A stretch of DNA of 64,000 nucleotides from Pelobates cultripes (lineage: Eukaryota > Chordata > Amphibia > Anura > Pelobatidae): the NCBI GenBank assembly GCA_933207985.1, contig OW240913.1, forward strand, positions 275,716,431-275,780,430, in the 5' to 3' direction. Of this stretch, positions 48,308 to 59,934 are shown piece after piece. The stretch's first letter is position 1; every line of letters starts with the position of its first letter. A program made the position numbers and the translations under genes. The notes below the pieces were generated by a model, which worked only from the letters and a program-made list of their open reading frames with translations, had not been told where the DNA came from and made no database searches.

Positions 48308-49879
48308 TAACGCCATTACGTCGTTCTATGCCGTCCCGCATTAAATGGGCTTTAACCCCTTAAAGACACATGACATGTGTGACATGTCATGATTCCCTTT
48401 TATTCCAGAAGTTTGGTCCTTAAGGGGTTAAAGCCGTTGCGGCGGCATTGAACGCCGTAACGGCTTAAGCCCCCAGCAGCTCCGATTTACTCACCTCCAC
48501 CGCGATCCTCTTCTGGAGGGCTGCCTGACAGCTCAGGCAGCCCTCTTACGGCAAATATGGCCCCCTATAGCTAGCTGTGGATCTGTCAGCAGGGGGACTG
48601 TCTGGAGTGTCAGACAGTCCCCCTGTTGGTGGGTAGTATAAAAAAAAAAAAATTAAACATGTTTTAAAATAAATTAAATGTATTTATTTATAAATATAAA
48701 ATATATATATATATATATATATATTATAAATATAATATATATACATCATATATATGTAACGTGATACGTAATGTAGTTTAATATTAATATAAGTACATAT
48801 ATTAGTATTAAAATAAACTCAGAATGACGTTACATATATATAAGATATATTTATATATATAATACATCTATATATATTTTATATTTATATATACATGTAT
48901 AATTACTATAATAAATAAATAAAATAATAAAATAAATTAAATATTTTAAAAAATTAAAATAAATTATATATACATATGTAATCTCATTCTAACTGTATTT
49001 TGTTATTAATATATATATATTGGTAACAAAATACACTTAGAATGACATTCTATATCTATCTATCTATATATAAAATACAAATAACCGCAAATATATATTT
49101 CCAGAAAAATATATATAATTACATAAATAACTACATAAGTGTACACGTAGACTTTAAATACATATATATGTATATATATATTAAAATTCTATGTGTATAG
49201 TTAAGTAATATTTTAACATACTTATGTGATTTTATTAGTTAAAATTTGATTGGCATGCCTGACAACCCAGGCAAAAAGCTCAGAGAATTTGAATTGCAAG
49301 CACTATATTTAACCCTGTAACTTTCCAAGACACCATAAAACCTGTACATAGGGGGTACTGTTTTACTCGGGAGACTTCGCTGAACACAAATATTAGTGTT
49401 TCAAAATGGTAACCTGTATTACAACAATGATATGTTTATTAAAAGTTAAATTTTTTGCATTTTTCACACACGAACGGCACTTTTACTGACGATATTATTG
49501 TTGTAATACAAGTTACCATTTTGAAACACTAATATTTGTGTTCAGCAATGTCTCCTGAGTAAAACGGTACCCCCCATGTACACGTTTTATGATGTTTTTT
49601 AGAAAGTTAGAGAGTCAAATATAAGGCTTGCATTTAATTTTTTCGCATTAAAATTTCCCAGATTGGTTATGTTGCCTTTTGAGACCGTATGGTAGCCCAG
49701 GCATTAGAATCATCCCCATGATGACATACCATTTGCAAAAGTAGACAACCCAAGGTATTGCAAACGGGGCATGCCCAGTCATTTTTAGTAGCCACTTAGT
49801 TACAAACACTGGTCAAATATTAGTTTTTTGCTTTTTTCACACAAAAACAAATATGAACGTTAACTTTGGCCAGTGTTTA
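48308..49879. mobile_element. TTAA-type DNA element related to 34685-36503, reversed and truncated
   Basis: Shares blocks with the 1.8-kb element in opposite order: a hairpin CAGGGGGACTGTCTGG...CCAGACAGTCC type near 48590-48630, a long TA-rich centre, ACCGTTTTACTCGGGAGAC-like blocks near 49350, and GTAGACAACCCAAGGTATTG near 49741. The end corresponding to the left inverted repeat is missing where PLE sequence resumes. A second palindromic segment near 49440-49600 repeats GTATTACAACAATGATAT in inverted form. Confidence 0.65.
48356..48427. mobile_element. Short TTAA-flanked MITE, copy 3 (intact)
   Basis: TTAA at 48352-48355 and 48428-48431. Both ends are good: CCCCTTAAAGAC and GTCCTTAAGGGG. 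At 72 bp it is the most complete of the three copies. It inserted into the larger TTAA element. Confidence 0.88.
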
Positions 49880-49880
49880 A

Positions 49881-50180
49881 GAATACTTAATAATATCTTG
49901 TGGTTTTTAGATTCCTTTTATCTCCAAAAAAGAGGCACAGCAATGTCGACTAGGTTTGCCCCAATGCCAACCTATTTATGGCTGATTGGGAGACAGAAGC
50001 CGCGTGAGGAGACCATAGCTGGCGGACAAACCTGGTCTCATATTTCCGCTATTTAGATGATCTATTTTTTATTTAGAATGGATCCGAAAGTTCTCTTAAC
50101 TCATTTTTTAAACATCTCAATGATACTGATAAAGGTATCGTTTTAACTACTGAATACAGTAAAAAAGAAATACATTTGTT
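49881..50180 (+). pseudogene. Penelope-like RT, catalytic region
   Basis: Reads LDSFYLQKRGTAMSTRFAPM, the QxxGTAMxxxxAP block of PLE RT, then FRYLDDLFFI (about 50040-50070), which carries the catalytic YxDD, a stop, and HFLNISMILIKV or, in a neighbouring frame, LNDTDKGIVLTTEYSKKEIH. It is cut off near 50180 by the L1 insertion and continues at 59213. The YLDD motif is intact although the gene is not. Confidence 0.9.
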
Positions 50181-51919
50181 TGCCCTTTCCCTCGAGCCCC
50201 TTCTTCAAAAGATAAGACTTGACCCTGCCATAAAGGGGATAAAGATACGTAGGGAGGAGTACAAGGTCGCGGCTTATGCCGACGATCTTTTACTGACACT
50301 GACGGATCCCAAGGCCTCGTTGCCCCCTCTGCTGCGCCTCCTTGACGATTATACTTTGATATCGGGATACAAATTGAATCTGGATAAGATGGAGGCAATG
50401 GCGCTCCATATCCCCCAGGAGATGGATGGGTCCCTACGAGCAAAGTACCCGTTTTGCTTTCGATCGGATTGCATTAAGTACTTGGGTGTGTACCTTCCCG
50501 CGGACTTAAGCTTGACTTATCGACTGAACTACCCCCCACTGATAGAACAGGCCAAAAAGGACCTGACGGAGTGGCAAAAACTGTCTATCTCTTGGCTGGG
50601 CAGGATAGCCTCAGTAAAAATGACCCTTCTTCCTCGCTTTCTATACTTGTTCCAAACTCTGCCTGTCCCGATCTCGAGAGCGGATTTTAAAGCTTTGCAA
50701 ACGCAGATCGACAGATTTATCTGGGGGGGAAGACGGTTCAGATAAAGAGAACCACTCTATATATTCCGCACAGGAGGGGAGGTCTGGGCCTTCCAAATTT
50801 GTGGGACTACTACCAAGCGGCCCAATTGGCGCAGATCGTAACCCTTCATGCACCGGTTGGGGTCAAGTTATGGGTCAACCTGGAGCATGACCTCTTTGGG
50901 AGGGACCACCCATCGTTATATTTTTGGGTGCCGAAACCTCATCGGCCGGAGCTACCCCAAACTACACCAGCCCTGCGGACGTCCATACAGGTGTGGGACA
51001 GAGTCATCAGTAAACACAACCTTATAAATATGCCCTCCCCGCTCACTCTTGTTCTAAGGAACACACAATTTCCCCCGGGCATGACACCCTGACACTTTGC
51101 CCACTACGAGGACAATAACCTAATTAGACTTTGCCATTTTTTCCAGGGCACCCGCCTTCTCCCATTTGCAGACCTGCTGCAATTTACCCCCCTCAATTCT
51201 TTTGACTACTTCCGTTATCTCCAGTTGAGGAGCTTTTTGACCACCCCTGACATTAGGGTGGAGGCCACAGCGCAACTCACACATTTCGAGAAAATGAGCT
51301 TACACACACCGGTACGGAAGGGCCAGATCTCTATACTTTACGACATTTTTGCCAGGGATACCCATCTGCCTTCTCATATGTGAGGGAATGGGAGAGGGAC
51401 CTGGGCCCGCCAAGCGATCCCTCCGACTGGGCAGACGTTTGGGAGGCCACAGCCTCAGTCACGATTTGTGTAAACCATAGGGAGCAGGCGTACAAAACCC
51501 TACTCTGATGGTACGTCACCCCCCTAAGGCTTAAACAGATGCGACAATCTGATCGATAATGGAAGGGTTGCGGGGCTCAAGGCACGTATTTCCACATGTG
51601 GTGGGAATGCGTGCATATTTCCAGGCTGTGGTAGGAGGTTGTTGACGTCGCCTCCGGAGCACTGCAAACAGCCCCCCCAATGGACCCATGGACGTGGCTG
51701 CTGTCCAAACCCTTAGAGGCTCTACCCAGGACACAAAACAAGTTAGTGGCGAAAATAGTGCTAGCGACGAGACAGACTATAGCAGCTCATTGGGGAAGGG
51801 CGGATATTCCAGCAATGCCGGAGGTGCGGAGGAAAATAGAGGAGTCCAAGGAGATGGATGAATTATCTGCCCTGGTTCACGAGACTACTGACTCGGTTGG
51901 GAGGGTCTGGGGCCCCTAG
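50181..51919 (+). pseudogene. L1 ORF2, C-terminal two thirds
   Basis: Begins ALSLEPLLQKIRLDPAIKGI just before the RT active site AYADDLLLTLTDP (about 50272-50310). The thumb region (YLGVYLPADLSLTYRL, KMTLLPRFLYLFQTLP) is open to 50745; frameshifts and stops then appear. The C-terminus has a GTYFHMWWECVHISRLW zinc-knuckle-like block (about 51577-51630) and ends ETTDSVGRVWGP at 51919. YADD and domain order match the L1/Tx1 group. It is better preserved than the L1 at 24000-30410 and of a different subfamily from that at 1724-6575. Confidence 0.92.
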
Positions 51920-52699
51920 GACACGGTGTAATCCCGGCGGGCGGGAGGGGGGTCCGGGGGAGACCTTGATCCTCCGGACCCTCTCACCACCTTGTATACT
52001 GACACGGCTCTGCCACCTATATACGCCAAACTCACTTACACTGGTAGAACACGAGCAACCAGAGTTAGGGGGAAAGGGTGCCACCATATGGAGAGCTAAA
52101 TACAACATAGGGTTTCCCCCTTTTTTTTTTTTCTTCTCTTCACTAAGTAAGCTGTGACTTAGTTAGGCCTTACTTTTCATGTTTGCTCCAGTTGAGCATT
52201 CCCTTCACAGTTTAGACGTGTAGTGCACATGGCAAGCTGACCTCAACGTTGAACTACCTACTCCTGACTAGTGATGCACCGAACGGTTCGCTGGCGAATA
52301 GTTCCTGGCGAACATAGCATGTTCGCGTTCACCACTGCGGGCGAACATATGCGCGGTTTGATCCGCCCCTATTCGTCATCATTGAGTAAAATTTGACCCA
52401 GTACCTCACAGTCAGCAGACACATTCCAGCCAATTAGCAGCACACCCTCCCTAGCAGACCCTCCCACCTATTGGAAGGCATCCATTTTACATTCATTCTC
52501 AAGCTGCATGCTTAGTGAGAGGAGGGAAAGTGTAGCTGCTGTTGATTAGATAGGGAAATGCATAGCTAGGTTAGGGTATACAGTGTCCACTACAGTCCTG
52601 AAGGACTAATCTGATCTCTGCTGTAAGGACAGCACCCCAAAAAGCCCTTTTTAGGGCTAGAACATCAGTCTTTTTTTTCTGTGTAATGTAATTGCAGTT

Positions 52700-55665
52700 G
52701 CCTGCCTGCCAGCTTCTGTGTCAGGCTCACAGTGGATACTGTGCCCAGTGCCACCACTCACTCACTGGTGTGACAATAGCTTGCATTTAAAAAAAATAAA
52801 AATGTTTCACTGTTATAGATTGAATAGCAGTTAGTTGTCTGCCAGCATCTGTGTCAGGCTCACAGTGGATACTGTGCCCAGTGCCACCACTCACTCACTC
52901 CACTCACTCACTGGTGTCACAATAGCTTACATTTAAAATCAAAAAACTTTTTTCACAGTTATAGATTGAATAGCAGTTAGTTGTCTCAAAGCGGGTGTGT
53001 CAGGCTCACAGTGGATACTGTGCCCAGTGCCACCACTCACTCACTGGTGTCACAATAGCTTGCATTGAAAAACAAAAAACTTTTTTCACTGTTATAGATT
53101 GAATAGCAGTTAGTTGTCTCAAAGCGGGTGTGTCAGGCTCACAGTGGATACTGTGCCCAGTGCCACCACTCACTCACTGGTTTCACAATAGCGTGCATTT
53201 AAAAACCAAAAAACCTTTTTCACTGTTATTGATTGAATAGCAGTTAATTGTCTCAAAGCGGGCGTGTCAGGCTCACAGTGGATACTGTGCCCAGTGCCAC
53301 CACTCACTCACTGGTGTCACAATAGCTTGCATTTAAAAACAAAAAACTTTTTTCACTGTTATAGATTGAATAGCAGTTAGTTGTCTGCCAGTGGGTGTGT
53401 CAGGCTCACAGTGGATACTGTGCCCAGTGCCACCACTCACTCACTGGTGTCACAATAGCTTGCATTTAAAAATAAATAAATCACTGTAATAGATTGAATA
53501 GCAGTAAGTTGTCTGCCAGCTTCTGTGTCAGGCTCACAGTGGATACTGTGCCCAGTGCCACCACTCACTCACTGGTGTCACAATAGCTTGCATTTAAAAA
53601 AAATAAAAATGTTTTCACTATAATAGATTGAATAGCAGTTAGTTGTCTGCCAGCTTCTGTGTCAGGCTCACAGTGGATACTGTGCCCAGTGCCACCCTCA
53701 CTCACTGGTGTCACAATAGCTTGCATTTAAAAACAAAAAACTTTTTTCACTGTTATAGATTGAATAGCAGTTAGTTGTCTGCCAGCGTCTGTGTCAGGCT
53801 CACAGTGGATACTGTGCCCAGTGCCACCACTCACTCACTGGTGTCACAATAGCTTGCATTTAAAACCCCAAAACTTTTTTTCACTGTTATAGATTGAATA
53901 GCAGTTAGTTGTCTCAAAGCGGGTGTGTCAGCCCTACAGCGTGTACTCTGCCAGTTTACAGTGCCACTCATATCTGGTGTCACAATAGCTTGCATTTAAA
54001 ACCAAAAAACTTTTTTCACTGTTATAGATTGAATAGCAGTTAGTTTTCTGCCAGCGGGTGTGTCAGGCTCACAGTGGATACTGTGCCCAGTGCCACCACT
54101 CACTCACTGGTGTCACAATAGCTTGCATTTAAAACCCAAAAACCTTTTTTCACTGTTATAGATTAAATAGCAGTTAGTTGTCTCAAAGCGGGTGTGTCAG
54201 GCTCACAGTGGATACTGTGCCCAGTGCCACCACTCACTCACTGGTGTCACAATAGCTTGCATTTAAAATCAAAAAACTTTTTTCACAGTTATAGATTGAA
54301 TAGCAGTTAGTTGTCTCAAAGCGGGTGTGTCAGGCTCACAGTGGATACTGTGCCCAGTGCCACCACTCACTCACTGGTGTCACAATAGCTTGCATTTAAA
54401 AACAAAAAACTTTTTTCACTGTTATAGATTGAATAGCAGTTAGTTGTCTGCCAGCGTCTGTGTCAGGCTCACAGTGGATATTGTGCCCAGTGCCACCACT
54501 CACTCACTGGTGTCACAATAGCGTGCATTTAAAAACAAAAAACTTTTTTCACTGTTATAGATTGAATAGCAGTTAGTTGTCTCAAAGCGGGTGTGTCAGG
54601 CTCACAGTGGATACTGTGCCCAGTGCCACCACTCACTCACTGGTGTCACAATAGCTTGCATTTAAAACCCAAAAGCTTTTTTCACTGTTATAGATTGAAT
54701 AGCAGTTAGTTGTCTACCAGCGTGGTGTGTCAGCCCTACAGTGTGTACTCTGCCCAGTGCCACCACTCACTCACTGGTGTCACAATAGCGTGCATTTAAA
54801 AACCAAAAAACTTTTTTCACTGTTATAGATTGAATAGCAGTTAGTTGTCTCAAAGCTGGTGTGTCAGGCTCACAGTGGATACTGTGCCCAGTGCCACCAC
54901 TCACTCACTGGTGTCACAATAGCTTGCATTTAAAAACAAAAAACTTTTTTCACTGTTATAGATTGAATAGCAGTTAGTTGTCTCAAAGCGGGTGTGTCAG
55001 CCCTACAGCGTGTACTCTGCCAGTTCACAGTGCCACTCATATCTGGTGTCACAATAGCTTGCATTTAAAAACTAAAAACTTTTTTCACTGTTATAGATTG
55101 AATAGCAGTTAGTTGTCTTCAAGCGGGTGTGTCAGGCCTACAACGTGTACTCTGCCTGTTTACAGTGCCACTCATATCTGGTGTCATAATAGCTTGCATT
55201 TAAAAACTAAAAACTTTTTTCACTGTTATAGATTGAATAGCAGTTAGTTGTCTGCCAGCTTGTGTGTCAGGCTCACAGTGGATACTGTGCCCAGTGCCAC
55301 CACTCACTCACTGGTGTCACAATAGCTTGCATGATTGAATAGCAGTTAGTTGTCTGCCAGCTTGTGTGTCAGGCTCACAGTGGATACCACTCACTGGTGT
55401 CACAATAGCGTGCATTTAAAAACCAAAAAACTTTTTTCACTGTTATAGATTGAATAGCAGTTAGTTGTCTCAAAGCGTGTGTGTCAGACTCACAGTGGAT
55501 ACTGTGCCCAGCGCCACCACTCACTCACTGGTGTCACAATAGCTTGCATTTAAAAACAAAAAACTTTTTTCACTGTTATAGATTGAATAGCAGTTAGTTG
55601 TCTCAAAGCGGGTGCGTCAGGCTCACAGTGGATACTGTGCCCAGTGCCACCACTCACTCACTGGT
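52700..55665. repeat. Tandem array inside hAT B, about 23 units of about 131 bp
   Basis: Units follow GTGTCAGGCTCACAGTGGAT, CCCAGTGCCACCACTCACTC, ACAATAGCTTGCATTTAAAA and TAGATTGAATAGCAGTTAG. Starts are near 52722, 52854, 53009, 53140, 53267 and so on to 55619. A variant unit with TCAGCCCTACAGCGTGTAC occurs at about 53930, 54728, 54998 and 55127, so variants are interspersed. Confidence 0.97.
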
Positions 55666-55669
55666 TCCC

Positions 55670-56038
55670 GGACTAAATTTATTTTCACAAAAGGCAATCC
55701 CCAACCTGTACTCGATTGTGCAAAAGGAAATAATGGCATGTCTGGTACACAGTGTTGGGGCAAGGGTCCATCTGACCATTGATACCTGGTCTGCAAAGCA
55801 TGGTCAGGGCAGGTATATCACCTACACTGCGCATTGGGCAAACCTGCTGATGGCTGCCAAACATGGAATGCGTGGCTCTGCAGAGGAGTTGGTGACACCG
55901 CCACGACTTGCAGGCAGGCCTGCTGCCACCTCCACTACTCCTCCTACTCCATCCTCTTCCATAACCTCCTCAGCTGAGTCCTCTTCTGCTGCTGCATCTT
56001 GCTCCACATCAATGGATAGGGGACGTAACAGGGATTAA
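55670..56038 (+). pseudogene. hAT B transposase fragment
   Basis: The plus strand reads PNLYSIVQKEIMACLVHSVG then VHLTIDTWSAKHGQGRYITY and TAHWANLL. This matches the start of the RNase H-like catalytic core of hAT transposases, where the first catalytic Asp lies in the TxDxWS block. It is followed by a Ser/Thr/Pro-rich tail and a stop at 56036-56038. The BED zinc finger upstream and the C-terminal dimerisation domain are absent; the upstream part of the frame is satellite sequence. Confidence 0.85.
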
Positions 56039-56284
56039 ACTGATAAGAATAGTACTACTTAACACACCACTCCTATCTGGTGGCACATTAGATTGCACGC
56101 GCAGTGCCCCAAATTTGAAGGAGGAGGACCGACCAAGCATCTTTTTCCATCTCCTGGTTACTAAAATCGATGCCATATAGGCATAGGGGACGTAACAGGG
56201 ATTAAACTGATAAGAATAGTACTACTTAACACACCACTCCTATCTGGTGGCACATTAGATTGCACGCGCAGTGCCCCAAATTTG
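56016..56284. repeat. 102-bp direct duplication in hAT B
   Basis: 56016-56117 is repeated at 56183-56284 with no visible difference, beginning ATAGGGGACGTAACAGGG and ending GTGCCCCAAATTTG. The second copy ends exactly at the junction with the gypsy fragment. Confidence 0.93.
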
Positions 56285-57597
56285 TTGTGATCTGTGAGTA
56301 AGGTAAACGGTTGTCCATACAAGTAAGGTTGCAGCTTTTTGAGGGCCCACACCACCGCCAGGCACTCCTTTTCAATGGCAGTGTATCTACTTCCCTGGGC
56401 AAAAGTTTCCGGCTTAGATAAGCCCCGGGTTGCTCGCCGCCATCTGCTCCGACTTGGCTCAGTACTGCTCCCAATCCAAACATAGAAGCATCTGTATGGA
56501 CGAGAAAGCGTTTAGTTGGATCAGGAGCAGAAAGTACAGGTGATTTAATGAGCCGTCTTGAGCTGTTGGAAGGCCTGTTCACACTCTGGGGCCCATACTA
56601 CTATCTTGGGGAGGTTTTTACACGTTCCTATATGGCACTTACTGGGCTTTAGGGTCAGTCCGGCCTCCCTAATCCGGTCTAGTACGGCTCCTATGTGGGT
56701 CAGGTGTTAGGGCCAGGAGCAGCTAAAAATGGCTTTATTATCCAAGTAGGCGCAGCCATACTCCTGAAACCCATCCAGTAGCCAATCTACCATCCTCTGA
56801 AAGTTAGCCGGGGCATTCTTCATCCCGAATGGCATGGCCGTAAACTGATACAGGCCAAACGAGGTGACAAATGCCGACTTGTGGATGGCGTCCTCGGCTA
56901 ATGGAATTTGCCAGTACCCCTTTCACAGATCTAATGTGGTGAGGTACTGGCCTCTGGCCATTTTGTCTAGGAGCTCGTCTATCCGGGGCATAGGGTAGGC
57001 GTCTGAGGTTGTTTTATCGTTCAGCCTCCGGTAGTCTACACAGAAACGGGTCGTGCCGTCCCGTTTCGGTATTAGTACTACCGGGGAGGCCCAGAGGCTG
57101 TCAGAGTGTTCTATCACCCCTAACTGCATCATTTCCTCAATTTCTTTCTGAACATTTTCTTTAACTGCTTCGGGTATGCGATAGGCGGTTTGGCGATGGG
57201 GGGGTCTGGTCTAGGGTTTCAACTTTGTGAGTGGTTAACGGACTGTACCCAGGTAGGTTGGAAAACGTGGCCCCCTTGTCCTGGATTAGTCTTTGGAACT
57301 GGGTTCGCTCCTGGGGGTCTAACCGTTCTCCTAACTGTACTTCTCCCAGGTCTCCGCTCTGGCCCTCTAGGTCTAGGAGATCTGGGAGTGGCAAATTATC
57401 ATAATCTTCAGTGGCAGGTGCACAGATCACGGTTACCTCTTCCGTGCGCTCGTGGTATGGCTTGAGCATGTTCACATGGAGCATGCGCTTGCCTCCCGTG
57501 CCTGTGACCGCACCGATCACAAAGGTGGTATCACAAACCTGCTCTACCACCTTGTATGGGCCCTGCCAGGAAGCCTGCAGCTTGTCCTTGTGGACAG
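56285..57597 (-). pseudogene. Ty3/gypsy pol fragment: integrase end, RT, RNase H
   Basis: From 57597 on the minus strand: a WQGPYKVVEQ-type block, then KRMLHVNMLKPYHER (GPY/F-like integrase tail), a linker with LPLPDLLDLE, LQRLIQDKGATFSNLPGY-like leader of RT, then EHSDSLWASPVVLIPKRDGT and FCVDYRRLN (about 57030-57110), DAYPMPRIDELL, and LTTLDL. The next blocks, including the AYLDN position of the catalytic YxDD, are mutated. About 200 codons of thumb are deleted before KIVVWAPECEQAF and RNase H ([24 protein letters not shown]). Stops are present, and no LTR flanks it. Confidence 0.87.
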
Positions 57598-58600
57598 TGT
57601 CAATCCATATCTGCCAAGTGACCCTATGTAGGAGGAACAGTCTCTATTCTGCTCTGTGTCAATGTGTATCAGGGGCTCTGAGGACAGGTGTCAATCCATA
57701 TCTGCCAAGTGACCCTATGTAGGGGAACAGTCTCTATTCTGCTCTGTGTCAGTGTGTATCAGGTCTCTGAGGACAGGTGTCAATCCATATCTGCCAAGTG
57801 ACCCTATGTAGGAGGAACAGTCTCTATTCTGCTCTGTGTCAGTGTGTATCATGGTCTCTGAGGACAGGTGTCAATCCATATCTGCCAAGTGACCCTATGT
57901 AGGAGGAACAGTCTCTATTCTGCTCTGTGTCAGTGTGTATCATGGGCTCTGAGGACAGGTGTCAATCCATATCTGCCAAGTGACCCTATGTAGGGGGAAC
58001 AGTCTCTATTCTGCTCTGTGTCAGTGTGTATCATGGTCTCTGAGGACAGGTGTCAATCCATATCTGCCAAGTGACCCTATGTAGGGGAACAGTCTCTATT
58101 CTGCTCTGTGTCAGTGTGTATCATGGTCTCTGAGGACAGGTGTCAATCCATATCTGCCAAGTGACCCTATGTAGGAGGAACAGTCTTTATTCTGCTCTGT
58201 GTCAGTGTGTATCAGGGGCTCTGAGGACAGGTGTCAATCCATATCTGCCAAGTGACCCTATGTAGGGGGAACAGTCTCTATTCTGCTCTGTGTCAGTGTG
58301 TATCATGATCTCTGAAGACAGGTGTCAATCCATATCTGCCAAGTGACCCTATGTAGGAGAACAGTCTCTATTCTGCTCTGTGTCAGTGTGTATCATGGTC
58401 TCTGAGGACAGGTGTCAATCCATATCTGCCAAGTGACCCTATGTAGGGGAACAGTCTCTATTCTGCTCTGTGTCAGTGTGTATCATGGTCTCTGAGGACA
58501 GGTGTCAATCCATATCTGCCAAGTGACCCTATGTAGGGGTAACAGTCTCTATTCTGCTCTGTGTCAGTGTGTATCATGGTCTCTGAGGACAGGTGTCAAT
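57598..58600. repeat. Satellite array inside hAT B, about 11 units of about 90 bp
   Basis: Units begin TGTCAATCCATATCTGCCAA and continue GTGACCCTATGTAGG, CAGTCTCTATTCTGCTCTG and TCTGAGGACAGG. Units are 89-92 bp and very similar, so the array is young or homogenised. Partial units run on to about 58645. The gypsy fragment meets the array at a shared GGACAG. Confidence 0.97.
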
Positions 58601-59212
58601 CCATATGTCAAGGTTTCAATATGTCATATGTCAGGTGTCAATCCATATCCATTGTGATTTAGGAATGTTAGGTGATTTATGTCCTTTATGGATTAAGACC
58701 AGACTCTGCATCAACTGTGTAATTTTCCATGGGAGTTTTGCCATGGTTCCCCCTCTGGCATGCCACAGTTCAGGTGTTAGTCACCTTGAAACAACTTTTC
58801 CATCACTATTGTGGCCAGAAAGAGTCCCTGTGTGTTTTAAAATTCGCCTGTCCATTGAAGTCTATGGCGGTTCGCCCGTTCGCGAACATTTGCGGAAGTT
58901 CGCGTTCGCCATTCGCGAACCGAAAATTTCGGGTTCGCGACATCACTACTCCTGACATAGACTACGTTGAATCAAATGTATAGAATGGTGCATCTCTGCA
59001 CCCTCGCTTTCTAAGGGCACAGGCGTAGGTACATCTCCGACTGCCCATACGCAACGGAGGGGGACTTAAGTTACTCTAGACGCAGTTGGCTAAGAATGAG
59101 GGTTTTTGGGTAGCTAATGTGCACTGTGATCTGCTGTTCCCCCATATCCTTTTCTTTTTTCTGTATCCCATATACGAATTCAAAATTCTCAAAATAAAGA
59201 ATTTATAAAAAA

Positions 59213-59452
59213 AAAAGAAATACATTTTTTAAATCTTAATATTTTTATTAAAGAGAATACTGTAAATATTAAGAATTTTTTTATTTGAAATGGATCCGAA
59301 AGTTCTCTTAGCTCATTTTTTTAAACATCTTAATGATAATGATAAAGGTATCGTTTTAACTACTGAATACAGTAAAAAAAGAAATACATTTTTTGAACCT
59401 TAATATTTTTATTAAAGAGAATACTGTAAATATTAAGAATTTTTTTTAAAAG
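59213..59452 (+). repeat. Tandem duplication of a PLE RT segment
   Basis: The stretch from AGAAATACATTTTTT to ATATTAAGAATTTTTTT occurs twice (59217-59287 and about 59384-59451), with ATGGATCCGAAAGTTCTCTTA between them, a segment also found at 50079-50099 before the L1. A duplication of about 167 bp preceded the L1, which landed in its first copy. Confidence 0.85.
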
Positions 59453-59934
59453 GTTTGTACAAACACTGTCATTGACCAAAGGTTTTTAAGATTGAAAAGA
59501 AACTGTTTAAAACTAGAAGATTTCAACGAACAAACTATTATTTTAAAGAATACATTTTTATATAAAAATTATTCAGAAGATAAATTAAGTGCAATTATAA
59601 AAAAGTTAAATTGAATGATAGGGACAGCCTCCTAACTTATAAAGACAAAAGTACAAACAAAAAGACCACACCATCTATTCTGATTATATTTGATTATAAC
59701 AATAAGAACAAAGTTATTAAAAAAAAATCCAAAAAACACTGGCACATTTTACAACAAAATGATGTTCTTAATAACATTATTCCCTAGAAGCCCAACATCA
59801 TATTTAGAGGTGCTCCAAATTTTAAAACCCTTCTCACAAAACATTTTACTAAAAATAAGCAATCTAAAATCTCCACTTTAACAGACACAAAAGGTTTTTT
59901 TAAAAGCAAAAAATTTATTTTGTGTAAAACCACC
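59213..59934 (+). pseudogene. Penelope-like RT, C-terminal part
   Basis: After the duplication the frames give FKKHWHILQ-type sequence near 59735, then NIIP, PNIIFRGAPNFKT (about 59790-59825), LTKHFTKNKQSKISTL and TDTKGFF (about 59880-59900). These are the conserved blocks between RT and the GIY-YIG endonuclease in PLEs. Stops are frequent. The solo LTR at 59935 cuts the frame. Confidence 0.85.

Larger units (their letters stand above)
52269..58948. mobile_element. hAT-type transposon B, 6.7 kb, with satellite arrays
   Basis: The 8-bp CTCCTGAC flanks it exactly (52261-52268 and 58949-58956). Ends are TAGTGATGCACCGAAC and, reversed, TAGTGATGTCGCGAACCC; GTTCGCG-type motifs cluster in both subterminal regions. 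Interior order: 23-unit array (52700-55665), transposase fragment (55670-56038), a 102-bp direct duplication, gypsy pol fragment (56285-57597, minus), and a 90-bp satellite array (57598-58600). The exact target duplication shows that it moved as a unit, or grew after moving. Confidence 0.93.
50181..59212 (+). mobile_element. L1-type LINE, 5'-truncated, with a hAT inside
   Basis: AAAAAAGAAATACATTT occurs at both edges (50161-50177 and about 59209-59226), giving a target duplication of about 16 bp. The 3' end has AAATAAAGAATTTATAAAAAAAAAA. The 5' end starts within the RT domain. With the hAT (52269-58948) removed, about 2.35 kb of L1 remain: the ORF2 part at 50181-51919 and its 3' UTR (51920-52268 and 58949-59212). 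Confidence 0.9.

Noticed and set aside
52700..55665. CRISPR array or repeat-protein gene
   Set aside because: The 131-bp units have no spacers and multiple stops in all frames; it is a tandem array inside a hAT.
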